NCBI RefSeq assembly: GCF_014851395.1
Contig: NW_024040152.1
Span: 21,810,644 to 21,874,643, forward strand
Source: Micropterus salmoides
Lineage: Eukaryota > Chordata > Actinopteri > Centrarchiformes > Centrarchidae
Reading direction: 5' to 3'
Length of the DNA: 64,000 nt
In this document: piece by piece, positions 17,048 through 27,120 of the stretch
Numbering within the stretch: position 1 is the stretch's first letter
How the letters are laid out: every line of letters starts with the position of its first letter
The notes under the pieces: model-generated
Seen by the model: the letters and a program-made list of their open reading frames with translations, nothing else
Database searches by the model: none
What the model was told of the DNA's origin: nothing
Translations under genes and position numbers: made by a program

Positions 17048-18139
17048 TTATGACCTGCTGTATCCATGCAAAATAATCCGGATCCAAACTGTGTCTGCAG
17101 AGCGTCCTTTCTGTAGTTCAAAAGACACTCTATTATACCCCTGTAAGGATATGTGTTTGATGATTGCGTTAAATGTTTTGTTTTTATCTATAATAACTTT
17201 TTGCATCTCTTGCTCATAAAATGTCCCCTGTAATATTTCGCCATCATAGTCTTTTAACCTGTAAACAGGAGGGTCCCTTGACACGCATTCCTTTACAGTA
17301 AAATATTCATCAGTATAATTGTGCTCGTAACCTTTTTTAAAAGGGCCACGTAGTTTTGAAATTCTTACAGTATCACCCACCTCATATTTAAAATGAATTA
17401 CTCTTTTCTCTTTTGTTTTATACAAGTTGTTAAATACGATATCTTCAGTGTCTTTTGTTACATCAATCGGTTTCATTTTAATACTACGATGATAACTATG
17501 ATTGTAGGAGATGACTAAATCCTGCAATATATCTACGTGTCGTTTAGAATTATTGGCTGTTAAATAACACCACATTTTAGATTTCAGAGTCCTGTTAAAG
17601 CGCTCTACTACAGATGCCTTAGTCTCATTTGATGTGGTAAAGATTACGATACTATTAATTTTCATTAACGCCTCGAAATCTTTGTTTAGGAACTCTTTTC
17701 CCTCGTCTGTTTGAATTTTATGTGGTATTCTACCTTCAGCTAAGATATCTTTAGAGGACGCTGTGACGCATTTACCACTCTTATTTTTTAAACAACGCAC
17801 CCATGCATATTTTGAAAACAAATCTATACACGTTAATAAATAGCGTACCCCATCATTTTTAGTAGAAGCGGACATGTCGACTATATCTTTCTGGATTTGC
17901 CAATCTATTGAATTCACAAAAACCTTGTTTCTCTTAAAATGCACTGGAGCCTTCTTGTGTAGAGTATAGGCATCTTGCTTCATGAGCCAGTTTTCTACGT
18001 CTGAATCTGTGTACCGAACACCAGTAGTGTCAAATATGGCCTTTTTAAGTTTTTGCTTGCCTCCGTAACCCCCTGCATTTTCACATAGTATATATTCCTC
18101 ATCACCTCCTCCATGATCTTTGTTACAAAGACTGATGCT
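17048..18139 (-). CDS. Polinton rve-family integrase
   Basis: The frame is open from 18139 down to the stop near 17048; a Met at 17983 starts a 311-residue product. Counting from it, the likely catalytic triad is Asp33 (IQKDIVDM), Asp93 (IQTDEGKEF) and Glu127 (ASVVERFNRTLKSKMW), with IDLFSKYAWV between the first two. GDTVRISK near residue 203 begins the C-terminal DNA-binding domain. The enzyme would join the element's ends to target DNA, consistent with the 6-bp duplications. Upstream in frame, GGYGGKQKLKKAIFDTTGV extends the normal N-terminal domain but lacks a start codon. The last 40 residues look unlike the family and may follow a frameshift near 17110. Confidence 0.85.
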   Translation of the reverse strand, partial: SISLCNKDHGGGDEEYILCENAGGYGGKQKLKKAIFDTTGVRYTDSDVENWLMKQDAYTLHKKAPVHFKRNKVFVNSIDWQIQKDIVDMSASTKNDGVRYLLTCIDLFSKYAWVRCLKNKSGKCVTASSKDILAEGRIPHKIQTDEGKEFLNKDFEALMKINSIVIFTTSNETKASVVERFNRTLKSKMWCYLTANNSKRHVDILQDLVISYNHSYHRSIKMKPIDVTKDTEDIVFNNLYKTKEKRVIHFKYEVGDTVRISKLRGPFKKGYEHNYTDEYFTVKECVSRDPPVYRLKDYDGEILQGTFYEQEMQKVIIDKNKTFNAIIKHISLQGYNRVSFELQKGRSADTVWIRIILHGYSRS

Positions 18140-18198
18140 TCAACGTCTGTGTTCAAGTATTTTATTTTCAACGACATATGCAACATATCCGTCAGCAA
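17995..18198 (-). other. Small ORF overlapping the integrase N-terminal region
   Basis: A 67-codon frame overlaps the 5' end of the integrase frame and starts seven bases inside the stop of the next gene. Its first part may be the native integrase start before a frameshift near 18140; the remainder looks like a shadow of the integrase frame. Confidence 0.3.
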
Positions 18199-18635
18199 AA
18201 GTATACACTTTTCAGAAAATCAGTACAAGCACCTATGTTTTTACAAACCAAAGATTCAGTTAAGTAATACATCACATCAGCAACATCGACATATTGTTTT
18301 CTGGTTAGCATTAAAACACACAAATCAATGCTAAAAGTACAAAAACAAAACACATGACCCGTATGAAAATCATTATCGTTCACAGGAAAAACATTTGCTA
18401 TATCGAGTAGAGTAGATTTCACATCTGCATATTTATCCGCTGTCATTTGCACCATGGTACGCCATCCAGAGGTCATTCGTCCAACACATTCTGTCTGTTT
18501 GTCAAATCTAGAACAACATAGTGTCCTATCTGTGTCACATATCGCATTGTTAACAGCTTCACACAACAGTGTTCTCATCTTATACACGATGTATCCCTTT
18601 CTGACATGGTTTAGTAGACTAGACACATTCCCCAT
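18192..18635 (-). CDS. Putative Bcl-2-like accessory protein of the Polinton
   Basis: This intact 147-codon frame begins MGNVSS, which fits an N-myristoylation signal. Its C-terminal half has the spacing of Bcl-2 family BH1 and BH2 regions: FHTGHVFCFCTFSIDLCV is comparable with the WGRIVAFFSFGGALCV type of BH1, followed by a helix (VADVMYYLTESLV) and GACTDFLKSVY, comparable with GGWDTFVELY of BH2. No C-terminal membrane anchor is visible. Bcl-2-like proteins are reported in some adintovirus/Polinton genomes as anti-apoptotic candidates; the assignment here is by eye only. It is Cys-rich. Five bases separate it from the ORF upstream. Confidence 0.45.
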   Translation of the reverse strand: MGNVSSLLNHVRKGYIVYKMRTLLCEAVNNAICDTDRTLCCSRFDKQTECVGRMTSGWRTMVQMTADKYADVKSTLLDIANVFPVNDNDFHTGHVFCFCTFSIDLCVLMLTRKQYVDVADVMYYLTESLVCKNIGACTDFLKSVYFC

Positions 18636-18640
18636 TGTTT

Positions 18641-19282
18641 TTAGTGTTGTTCCCCCTTCCAGATGTCCAGAGATTCCTTAACTACTGTGCTCACAGTGTC
18701 CTCCACTCTAACTATCCGTTTAAGCGAAGCGATGAGAAAAGGGTTCCTCAGCCAAATCTGTAGAGCAGCTGCTGCAATGTCTCGAATACTGCATTCACAC
18801 GTTGGCACCAACCCAAGACCACGTAGGACGTACTTTTGAGCATCAGCGAAATTTTTGTTAAAAAGCTTCTGCGTAATTTCTCTCTTATGTCCTTTGATAT
18901 AAAAGAAGGGCAGCATGTCAATGCATGTGTGAGGTTGTTTTCTGCACCATTCGTCTGTATATGCAAAATACACACACGTTTGTATAGCTTTTTGTTGCAG
19001 TATATCGTATAAATAATAAGCTACGGTTACTTGTATAATACCGCTAACAGTAGTGTTGGGAGAGTCCAGAGTGTCCAAACAGGTACCCTGAAACGGCTTG
19101 GCCCTGCTCTTGTCCTCTTCTGCTTTTTCTTCAGGAACGAGAAATGTTAAATTTCTTTTCCCCAGTTCTTTGCCATAGTCATCCACCCATGAGTTATCAT
19201 CATCCCGTAGAAATGGAAAATATTTAGGGCTGCTCGATAGACCCTCACCCACTGCACATGTACTCGTACCTGCACAAAACAT
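18641..19282 (-). CDS. Polinton accessory ORF of unknown function
   Basis: An intact 213-codon frame that I do not recognise. The N-terminal third is polar and acidic (VPEEKAEEDKSRAK). The rest looks helical and Cys-rich, with TVAYYLYDILQQKAI, YTDEWCRKQPHTC and DIAAAALQIWLRNPFL. There is no signal peptide or clear membrane segment. It lies between two other intact ORFs with gaps of only five bases, which suggests one transcription unit read inward from the right terminus. Location and compactness suggest a virus-host interaction gene, but that is inference. Confidence 0.6.
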   Translation of the reverse strand: MFCAGTSTCAVGEGLSSSPKYFPFLRDDDNSWVDDYGKELGKRNLTFLVPEEKAEEDKSRAKPFQGTCLDTLDSPNTTVSGIIQVTVAYYLYDILQQKAIQTCVYFAYTDEWCRKQPHTCIDMLPFFYIKGHKREITQKLFNKNFADAQKYVLRGLGLVPTCECSIRDIAAAALQIWLRNPFLIASLKRIVRVEDTVSTVVKESLDIWKGEQH

Positions 19283-19287
19283 TTTAA

Positions 19288-19566
19288 TTAGAACAATGTC
19301 ACCGTCAGCCCCGTCGTGGAGGTCTTTGAGGTTGTCTGCGGTGTTGTTTGTTGTTCATCTTGCTTGTCCTCAGGACCAAAAAGTTTTCTTTTGATCCTTA
19401 CATAGCTAACATAAGGTTTATACCATCTGAATAATTTATCAATCTGTGAGAAGATTTCAAGGGTTCTATCCCATTCTCCCCACTGGACCACAAAGCCGGT
19501 GCTGAACCACATCTCCCACTCTTTAGACGTGATAGGGTAGCCTTTTTGTTGCTCTGGGGTTTCCAT
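19288..19566 (-). CDS. Polinton accessory ORF nearest the right terminus, unknown function
   Basis: A 92-codon frame starting METPEQQKGYP. The middle is rich in aromatic residues (WEMWFSTGFVVQWGEWDRT, FRWYKPYVSYV) and is followed by a basic patch and a Thr/Gln-rich tail. Its stop is five bases before the next start. An overlapping frame at 19398-19637 is probably a shadow. Family not recognised. Confidence 0.5.
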   Translation of the reverse strand: METPEQQKGYPITSKEWEMWFSTGFVVQWGEWDRTLEIFSQIDKLFRWYKPYVSYVRIKRKLFGPEDKQDEQQTTPQTTSKTSTTGLTVTLF

Positions 19567-19795
19567 CCCATTTTGAATGATAGAATCGTCCTTGCACGAT
19601 CTAAAAAAGATTTAGCATTCTGGGTCGTAGACTTCAAGGTCTGTTTCTACACGATAGAGCTCTCCTGGCACAGACCCGCACCATTGTGTGGTATAGACTC
19701 CTTTTGAAGCACTCATATCTTTACAGACTTTGTTTCTGAAGTAATTCCAGTCTAGGATCATGCACGTTTACACATGCGCATCATGCACGAGCTTT

Positions 19796-19815
19796 GCTGG
19801 CCTTTATTTACTACT
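19796..19815 (-). repeat. Polinton terminal inverted repeat, right
   Basis: It mirrors the left terminus and ends CT at the element edge. Confidence 0.85.
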
Positions 19816-19821
19816 CACACT
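19816..19821. repeat. Target site duplication CACACT, right
   Basis: It is identical to the six bases flanking the left terminus, as expected for Polinton integration. Confidence 0.85.
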
Positions 19822-21120
19822 TATGTTGTTCTGGTGGAAAATACCAAAGTCATTAAACCCCCCAAACTCCCATAAATATTACAGAAAACATGACCATGGT
19901 GTTCTCAGTGGTGGCTACCTCACTGCAACTTACTGTATGTTGTGCTTCAGTCCTTAAACTGAGTGTTAGAATAGGAGACTTGGACAGGCACTAACGCCAA
20001 CCATTTTAATCAGAAGGACCTTCTGTAGGCAGCCATGTTGATGTTTGACCTCACATAAGATAAACATTTCTAAAGCGATGATTGATACTCCCATACCGTA
20101 ACTGTAACAGTAATAATGTTGGAAGTCAAAAGAAACTTAAGTCCCCAGAGAAACAGGCTGACACAGACTGATGCATTTGTACATTTTATAGAACAGTAAT
20201 TAGTGCTGAACAGACTATAGGAAGCCACTCAGACAGCCACAGTGTGTATGTGCGCGTGTGTTAAGTTTTGTGTGTCGCTATGGGTAGGTGGTTGATTTTG
20301 TACGGGTGCACCAGTGTGTGACTGTGCTCATTTTGGTGACAAAAACGTTAATGCGAAGGTAGACAACAACAAACGTTTTATAAGACTTGATGAAAATGAG
20401 GAGCCATTAAGTTGAAATTACAAACCATGATTGCCACCTAGCCTGCACAGCCAGACACCATCTGTGCCTAAACCTTCCTCTGAGAGATGATACTGGACCA
20501 GCCTGACCGTGACCAGGCAACATGTCAGCAACATCTGATGCATAGCTAGCTGAAAGGTCTTTATACTTTGCTTCTCTCTCTCTCACTTTACTTTTCTTTA
20601 TGTTTTGTTTTTATAAGCTGTAATAAATGTAAAAAACTTGAAGAAAGAGTTTGAGATATTGGTCAATAAGGTTTGCTTTCTTGCCAAGAGTTAAATGAGA
20701 GTATTTATACCACTCTTCAAGCTTTTAGTTCAATATGGAAATGTGGAAATGATTAGCTTAGCTTAGCATAAAGACAGGAAGCTGAAGGAAACAGCCTGGC
20801 TCTCTCTGAAGGTAATAAAATCCGTCTGCTGAAACCGCTAAGCTCACCGATTAACACATTATCTATTATAAAATTGTTAACAAAACTACACGGGGTTTTG
20901 TAGAGGATATTCTATTTTACTATCAGACAGAGCTAACGTTAGCTGTTTCCCCATTTTCAATCTTTGTATAGCTAGGTTCAGATTTGACAGAGTTGTATCA
21001 ATCTTGACTTGACTTGCTAGTTGGCAAATGTTATTAAGTTAGTAAGTTAGATCACTTAGTTATTTGTAGTAATTGCAGAAAAGTAGGCATGTAGGGCAAT
21101 ATGTATCTGTATGCCCTAAT
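19822..21120. other. Intergenic stretch after the Polinton
   Basis: No gene was recognised. The part at about 20670-20900 belongs to a dispersed repeat described separately. Confidence 0.5.
20670..20900 (+). repeat. Dispersed fish repeat, TTAGCTTAGCATAAAGAC family, copy 1
   Basis: It contains GCTTAGCTTAGCATAAAGAC near 20756, then GGAAACAGCCTGGCTCTCTC and CTAAGCTCACCGATTAACACATT. The same blocks recur at 36945-37140, in reverse at 40615-41035, and in a palindromic arrangement at 57890-58445. Confidence 0.65.
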
Positions 21121-21160
21121 GTTTGTTTTCAACATTCGTTTGCTGAAATGTGTAACTTTT

Positions 21161-21250
21161 TCAGTACATCTTGAGTACAGACTATTCAGAAGAAGAAGAT
21201 GTTAAAGAAGTGGTTCAACCTGAGTATATATGCTTATCTGCCTTTTTAAA
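21161..21250 (+). other. Exon-like segment, unassigned
   Basis: A TTTTTCAG acceptor and a GTAAGA donor enclose an open 30-codon stretch with SEEEDVKEVVQPEYICLSAF. It could belong to the degraded gene relic downstream or be chance. Confidence 0.2.
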
Positions 21251-22162
21251 GGTAAGACAGTAAAATTTATATCATTTCTCTTGTCTTTGTATTAACTATG
21301 GAGCTGGAGTTTGGACATGATTCTGTCTCTGTCCAGAATGGAGAACACCAGCCAACGCTTCTGAAGCAGACTATTTAACATGACCGCAAACAAGACATTT
21401 GAATTCACACAGAGGCTCTGGCTGAGGAGCCATCTAACCGCTTAAGCCCCTGGGCCTTTGACCAGTATGCCTGCTCCAAAATCCATTATTTATGTATAAA
21501 CAGAAAGAAGCCCACTGTAGTTTGAGTCCCCCTTGCTCTGGTAGTGACAGGTGTTTTAAACTGTTTTAAACTATATATATATATCATGTTCATGTTTCAT
21601 CAAAACTATCACCTAGTGTTGTCTACGGCAGAGCAGCTGTGTTCAGTACTCCTGTGCAAGCACTATGAACGTGTTTCTGCATGTGCTTTTTTCACAGTTG
21701 TATAAGTGAAATGAATGTTGTTGTAAGGCTGTTGCATGTTTTTTTTAACTCATTAAACTTTATAGCAAAATATAGAAATATGTTTGAACCAGGACACTAA
21801 GGATACTGTGGGAATATGAGCAATGAGGTGGGTCGCTATGTTCATTTTGATTTGATTACATTTGCAGAAATGCTTGAAAAAATGGGGAGTTTCCAAGTGA
21901 CCTCTGGATAGTTCAAATCAATAGTAGATCAGAGACTTACATCCAACACCATTCAGGTTTGTAAAAGACAAGCAACAGTATTTTAAAATGACTCCTTTGA
22001 CGTACTTGTGCAGTCTTTTGAGAATTTGAATAATCTGACTTCTTAATCGGCTTTTAGTCTTTATAGCATTCTGAATGAGCTGTAGTTGTCTGATTGCTAC
22101 AAGGTGTACGTGGAATTTCATTTTTACGTTCAACAGTGTCTATGTAATTTTGTCATGTACAG

Positions 22163-22646
22163 TATCTCCAGGCGTCCATTCAGAAAGTGTTAATGGACAA
22201 AATCATGGACCAGTGCATCGTTGTCATGTTTTACAGGGGTTTCTGGTTGAATAAGTGTCTGGTGTTCCAGATGTCAGCCTAGACAACCATATTTCTGTAC
22301 AGTACGTCAGAACAGACATTCAGCAGGTATGGCATCAGGTAGAAGGCAAACTTGAACACTGTCAGTTTTAAATTATAGTCAATGCTATGAAATGTATTTC
22401 TGACCTTACGTTTACGTTTTTACGTTAAGTTTGGCTGTTTTTAATGAATTAAAGAACTAACTTGCTGAGAATTAAGTTTATGTTGTAAAAGGTTTCTGAA
22501 CAAAAGTGTTACATGAATACAATTATTGTCATTATTATTACTTGCAGCTGGCCATAGCATTTGATGCCCTATTACACATCTGTGTGATCCACACTGAATT
22601 AAAAACAACCAACATCATGCTGGTGAATCAGAAAGTAACAGTTTGA
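22163..22646 (+). pseudogene. HIPK-like protein kinase relic, two exons
   Basis: Segment 22163-22338 lies between an acceptor (TACAG) and a donor (CAG|GTAGAA) and reads MDQCIVVMFYRGFWLNKCLVF, like the end of the kinase N-lobe in the HIPK group. It contains a TAG stop at about 22273. Segment 22547-22646 follows acceptor TTGCAG and reads LAIAFDALLHICVIHTELK TTNIMLVNQ; the usual catalytic Asp of the IHTDLKPDN loop is Glu and the Pro-Asp is changed. Retained introns indicate a decayed duplicated gene rather than a processed copy. The rest of the kinase was not found. Confidence 0.6.
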
Positions 22647-22699
22647 AGAATGAAAAAAGAGATTTGGAGAGAAGGTCAAACCATGCTTAATTTTTTACT

Positions 22700-23100
22700 C
22701 CTAAGGCTGGGGATATACTTGCTTTTTAACCACGCATTTGCGTAGACAACTGGCTGCATTGGCAACGGAATTGCTCACATACTTGCTTACATACTTGGCT
22801 ATGTACTTTGTGTGTTACTGGAGGATTCCTCTAGAGGGCGCATCAGAGAACTAATGAATTTGCATCTTGTAACAATAAACATGGTGACATTCATGGAGGT
22901 TACTATTTTGTTTATTTTCAATTGACAGCATTTTCTGCTGTGCATGGACATAACGTCTCGGACTTGTTTCCATTTATTTTTGCAGGGTTCCACCATAGTT
23001 TTCCACGTCAACTTCTGAAATGTTACTGATCGGTCGTCAGCTATTTTGAAGCGTATTTGTCACTGTGCAGCTGCAGTGACACACGGTACAGATGGTGGTA
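22700..23100. other. Possible relic of a DNA element
   Basis: The segment starts GGCTGGGGATATACTTGC and contains several direct echoes of CATACTTG (22778-22798). I suspect a small non-autonomous transposon but see no paired ends. Confidence 0.25.
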
Positions 23101-23142
23101 ATTGCGGACTTGGTCTATTACCTTGAGTGGCTAACCAAGTCT

Positions 23143-23812
23143 ACATCCACACTACTACGTTTTCGTTTTAAGACCTTTTGCTACATTTGCACCTGACGTA
23201 CAGACTAAAACGACAAATTCGAAGACCTAAAACGGAGAAGTTTGAAAATGCTGCTGAACCCATTTTTGTTTTAAAACCCCGGCGTAGCTTTTTAGGGCGG
23301 ACCGGTGAAAACAGACTTTAAAAAAGGCGATGCAGACACTCACATTTGGCTTCTTGATTGGGTCTTATCAGTCATGCTGAGCAAAGACGTGATGCTAATG
23401 ACAGTGTATTTGTTTTGGTATTTTTTAAAATGTATATATTTTGTACTGTGCAAATAACCCTTATACACCTGTACTGTGCATGTTGCCGTATTTACTTTTT
23501 AACAACTCCTGTTTTCCGCCACCACAACCGCTTTGTACTCCCGTCTTACTTTCAGTAACAGTTCAACCTCATTGTCAGTCCATGCAAAAAATTCTCTGGT
23601 GTGATTCTTCATATGTAGCAGAACTTTCTTCTTTCACTAAATCTTCTGCAACTGTGGAGTAGACAATCTGCTTCCTGTTAACACCGGCATGCGCATGCCC
23701 AGTGTACGTGAATGGCCACTATATGTGCGTTTTCAGTGTTTTTAATTTATCATTATCTGCAACGCAGCTAAAATGTTGGTGTGGACGGAGAGTGTTTACG
23801 TTTTAAATCTCC
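23143..23812. mobile_element. MITE-like DNA element, CATCCACACTA type
   Basis: The left side reads CATCCACACTACTACGTTTT. The right side, around 23772-23800, reads GGTGTGGACGGAGAGTG, its approximate inverse. The inside is non-coding with GC-rich blocks. A related end is found at 61484-61572. This type is common in fish and is probably a hAT derivative. Confidence 0.5.
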
Positions 23813-23824
23813 TTTTTTGTAATA

Positions 23825-24697
23825 GACATGTTAATGGTTTATATTTATCAATTAACAAAATTCAGGTGAGAGAACAAAAGAAAAATCTAAATCAAATCAA
23901 TATTTGGTGTGACCACCCTTGCCTTCAAAACAGCGTAATTTCTTCTAGGTACACTTACACATTTGTGGGCAGGAAGGTTGACCCAAACATCTTATGCAGC
24001 CTCAGTTGCTTCTGTCTCTTCAGATGCCTCCCTGATGGTATTTCATGGTGAATAAATATCTTCCTGTACTCAGCAGTGAGAAGACCATTAATTCAGACCA
24101 AATCCCCAACTTTGTTTGCAGAAATTCAGCACCAATCTTGCAAGGAACCTCCACCATACTTCACTGTTGCCTTCAGACACTCATTCTTGTACCTCTCCAG
24201 CACTTCGGTGACAAACTGCCTTCTGATACAGCCAAATATTTCATATTTTGACTCATCAGTCCAGAGCAGTATTTCTGTGCATAGTTGAGTCATAGTTTCT
24301 GTCTGGGAGAAACCTTGCCGATGTAGTTTAACTACCTTGTGTCTTGCTGCTGTGCTCAGTCTTGCCATGGTGTTTGACTTTTGACAGGAAATTGTTTTCA
24401 GCAACCTCACCTTGTTAGCAGAATTTGGCTGTTCCAGTTGTATTCTTCCTACACAGCTATTTCTGTGTCAGTTAATGATTGTGTTTCAACCCACATATTG
24501 AATTGATGATCATTAGCATGTTTGGGATAAATGTTTAGTCATACACCTGACGATATGCCTACGAAATCCCTGACTTTGTGTAAGTGTACCTAGAATAATT
24601 GATGCTGTTTTGAAGGCAATGGGTGGTTAACCCATTTAATGAGTTGATTTAGATGTTTCTTCTCCTTACTCACTTTATTAATTGATAAACTTGTCTG
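23825..24697 (-). mobile_element. Tc1-like transposon relic with about 115-bp inverted repeats
   Basis: The two ends match in inverse over more than 100 bp. Both contain TTATCAATTAA, ATCTAAATCAA, CCTTGCCTTCAAAACAGC and TTCTAGGTACAC blocks (23841-23960 and 24580-24690). TA lies at both outer edges. Inside is a shortened transposase on the - strand. Confidence 0.8.
24126..24368 (-). pseudogene. Tc1 transposase, internally deleted
   Basis: From the Met at 24368 the frame gives the DNA-binding start MARLSTAARHKVVKLHRQGF, then jumps to LLWTDESKYEIFG, the region of the first catalytic Asp in Tc1 enzymes, and ends shortly after. Most of the second DNA-binding helix region and the C-terminal catalytic residues are missing. 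It cannot transpose. Confidence 0.75.
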
Positions 24698-24699
24698 TA

Positions 24700-25319
24700 G
24701 TGTACAGTGGGCATATCAGAGCTTTTTTCACGAAAGCAGAAGCCTGCTGTGGTCATAAACTACACTGAGAGCTTTGAAGTGGAGCCACACCATTAAAGTT
24801 ATAAGCTGCAACACCAAACACGAACACACTGAATGTTGCTTAAACCCTCTGTATAGCTAAAGGGTTGGTGATTAGTCTTTTCACATTACACATAGTAATT
24901 TGATCTATTGTTAATACAAAGATATTGATTAGTGCAGATTTAATAATATATCCTCTTCTGTATAAATAATAATAATAATAAAAAATCTACTTTCTGCTGG
25001 GATTTTCCGTCCCCTAGAGCTCTCTTTGAAGACTATTAATACAGTGCATCATGTCATTGTCACACAGTGTAAAGATTTCCTTTGTAATCTTGTCATCCCG
25101 TTTTATTTCGTGTTTCGTGTGTTCTCTGCTCATCTTTTGTGATGTCTAAATTAGACCAGGGCCATGTACAATCTTCTACTGATCAGATTGTTTTGTTATG
25201 ACATGATTTTCCCGTGGTGTTTAAACTAAACAAAGTCACCGCTTCAAACCTCCATTGGTACTATTTTCATGACAGCATGCTATAGATGTGGGACATAGGA
25301 TTCATTCTCATGTGCAAGA

Positions 25320-25361
<42 letters not shown>

Positions 25362-27120
25362 ATTACACATTTATCAATCCCTGTGTTTCTGTACACAGGT
25401 TCACAGGACAGAAGAGAACACAAAGAACACTCTTCTAGTGTGTGTGAGAGAGAGAAAGATGGGGTTGCATTCAGTGCTACTGTAGGGACTTGGCAGTGGC
25501 ATCCTGAAACATTCCTTTCTCTCACACAAACACCCCTTCCTCACCCCACATCTCTTTTGTCATCAGGTTCCCAGAGACTGGTACTTTGTACAGTATTTCC
25601 CTGTGTATGAGAGAAGGAGAAAATGAGTGGGGAGACACGGGGTCACTCCCTCACTGAAAGGGTAGGTTGTGAACAGTGGGAGTACATAGTTTCATGATTT
25701 GAGGCTACATATGTGTATAGGTTACGTGTGGGAGGTTGTATTTGCGAGTAACAGCTTGAAGTACAGCGCTTATTAAGTGGGAGGGTCACAGCAGCGACAT
25801 CGCCTCACAAACATGCCTTCGTCTGTCTTCTAATGTTGTAATAGTGTGTCAGGCAGTCCCTCCTGTGCGTGTTTGCGTACAGTTTGTGTATGTCGCTCAG
25901 AAGGTTACTCTTCCTCTTCCTGTCTGTCAACCGATAATAACAGGGACCGAGTGAAGAGATGACCCAGTTTTTTTTTCTCTCTCAGTGCCTACAAAGTGTG
26001 CTTTTGTCTCACAGATTCATTATGAATGTTCTCACCCAGTCTTGCTTACAACTCAACGGAGACCAATTGTGTCTGAGTTATTGATCAGATAGAAAAGCAG
26101 CCCACTTTAGGTTTATATAGTATGTATGTAGACTTGTGTCTATAAACAAAAGTCCCTGCCTGGCACACTTACAGACTTTTGACAGCTTTGCTATGTGGCA
26201 ATATTTTGTACACAAAAATTTATAAATGAAACAGAGGGTCCACAAGAATGAGAAAGTTGTAACTGCTGACCAAAGTTTTCTGAGAACTGCTTCAACAATA
26301 CAATCGGCTAGATAAATCTGTCAGTGATGTGACAGTGAGATAAGGCTACTGTATAAAACCAGCTATTGCTAATGTTGCTGATGAGCGACACAAAATCCCA
26401 GGAAGACGTCTTGGTGATGGCTGCATAGTGGCTACAGTTAGTTGTTGCCAACTTTTGTGCAGTCAGTTAACTCTGTCTCTCTAACTTAGCATAAACTAGT
26501 TCACTCATTCATGACTCCCTATATTATAGACACACACTATTTTACGTAATAGTGAGCAGGGAATTGAGATTTCACTCTTATTATTCATAATTTTTGCGTC
26601 AACACTTACTGGTGTACTTTTCTCGTCTGTAAGATGCGCAGCATTGCATTGTGGGATTGTTAGCAGAAAGAAGTACATGCTACAAACATTACTTTTATTG
26701 TACCATTGTCATGGCATTAGTGGATGTGTTTACATGAAATTGGACACTCAAATAAAATGATAGACTTTTTGATGAAAAGATTGATACCACTCTCATGGCT
26801 CCTGGAGTCTGCTGAAATGACAACTGTGGCAAGCAGATTTATTAGCTTTATTAACTAAATCTGACTTTGTTCTGTGTTGAAAAGTCTTGTGCTAACTTTT
26901 CCTGGCAGATTATTAGCTGTAGCCACAGTACCTACCTAGCTAACAAAAAGCTGAATTTAATGTTTACAGCTAATTTGTATAAAACTGAAAAACCTGCTAA
27001 TGGGTTTTGAATACGACCCTTTAGCAGGTCTAGCATACGTCTATGAAGACCCTTTGAATTTGATTATATTTGCCCACCTTCTAATCATAAAGAAACTGCA
27101 GGAGAAATCATGAAAAGGCA
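24700..27120. other. Intergenic stretch
   Basis: No gene recognised. It contains a CA microsatellite at 25324-25359 and a TAA-rich spot near 24965. Confidence 0.5.
25324..25359. repeat. (CA)n microsatellite
   Basis: Eighteen uninterrupted dinucleotide units. Confidence 0.95.

Larger units (their letters stand above)
13981..19815. mobile_element. Compact Polinton/Maverick (adintovirus-like) element
   Basis: The element is bounded by a perfect 20-bp inverted repeat starting AGTAGTAAATAAAGG (13981-14000 and 19796-19815) and by a 6-bp duplication CACACT (13975-13980 and 19816-19821). A 5' AG end and 6-bp duplication are the known Polinton signature. Inside are a packaging ATPase in two pieces, a pX-like protein, further structural-type ORFs on the + strand, and an rve integrase plus three accessory ORFs on the - strand. 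DNA polymerase B, major and minor capsid proteins and protease were not found; at 5.8 kb the copy is about a third of the usual 15-20 kb. It is an internally deleted, non-autonomous copy that kept both ends. Confidence 0.85.

Noticed and set aside
19398..19637. 79-codon minus-strand frame overlapping the last Polinton ORF
   Set aside because: It overlaps the better-placed 92-codon ORF in another frame; composition gives no support.
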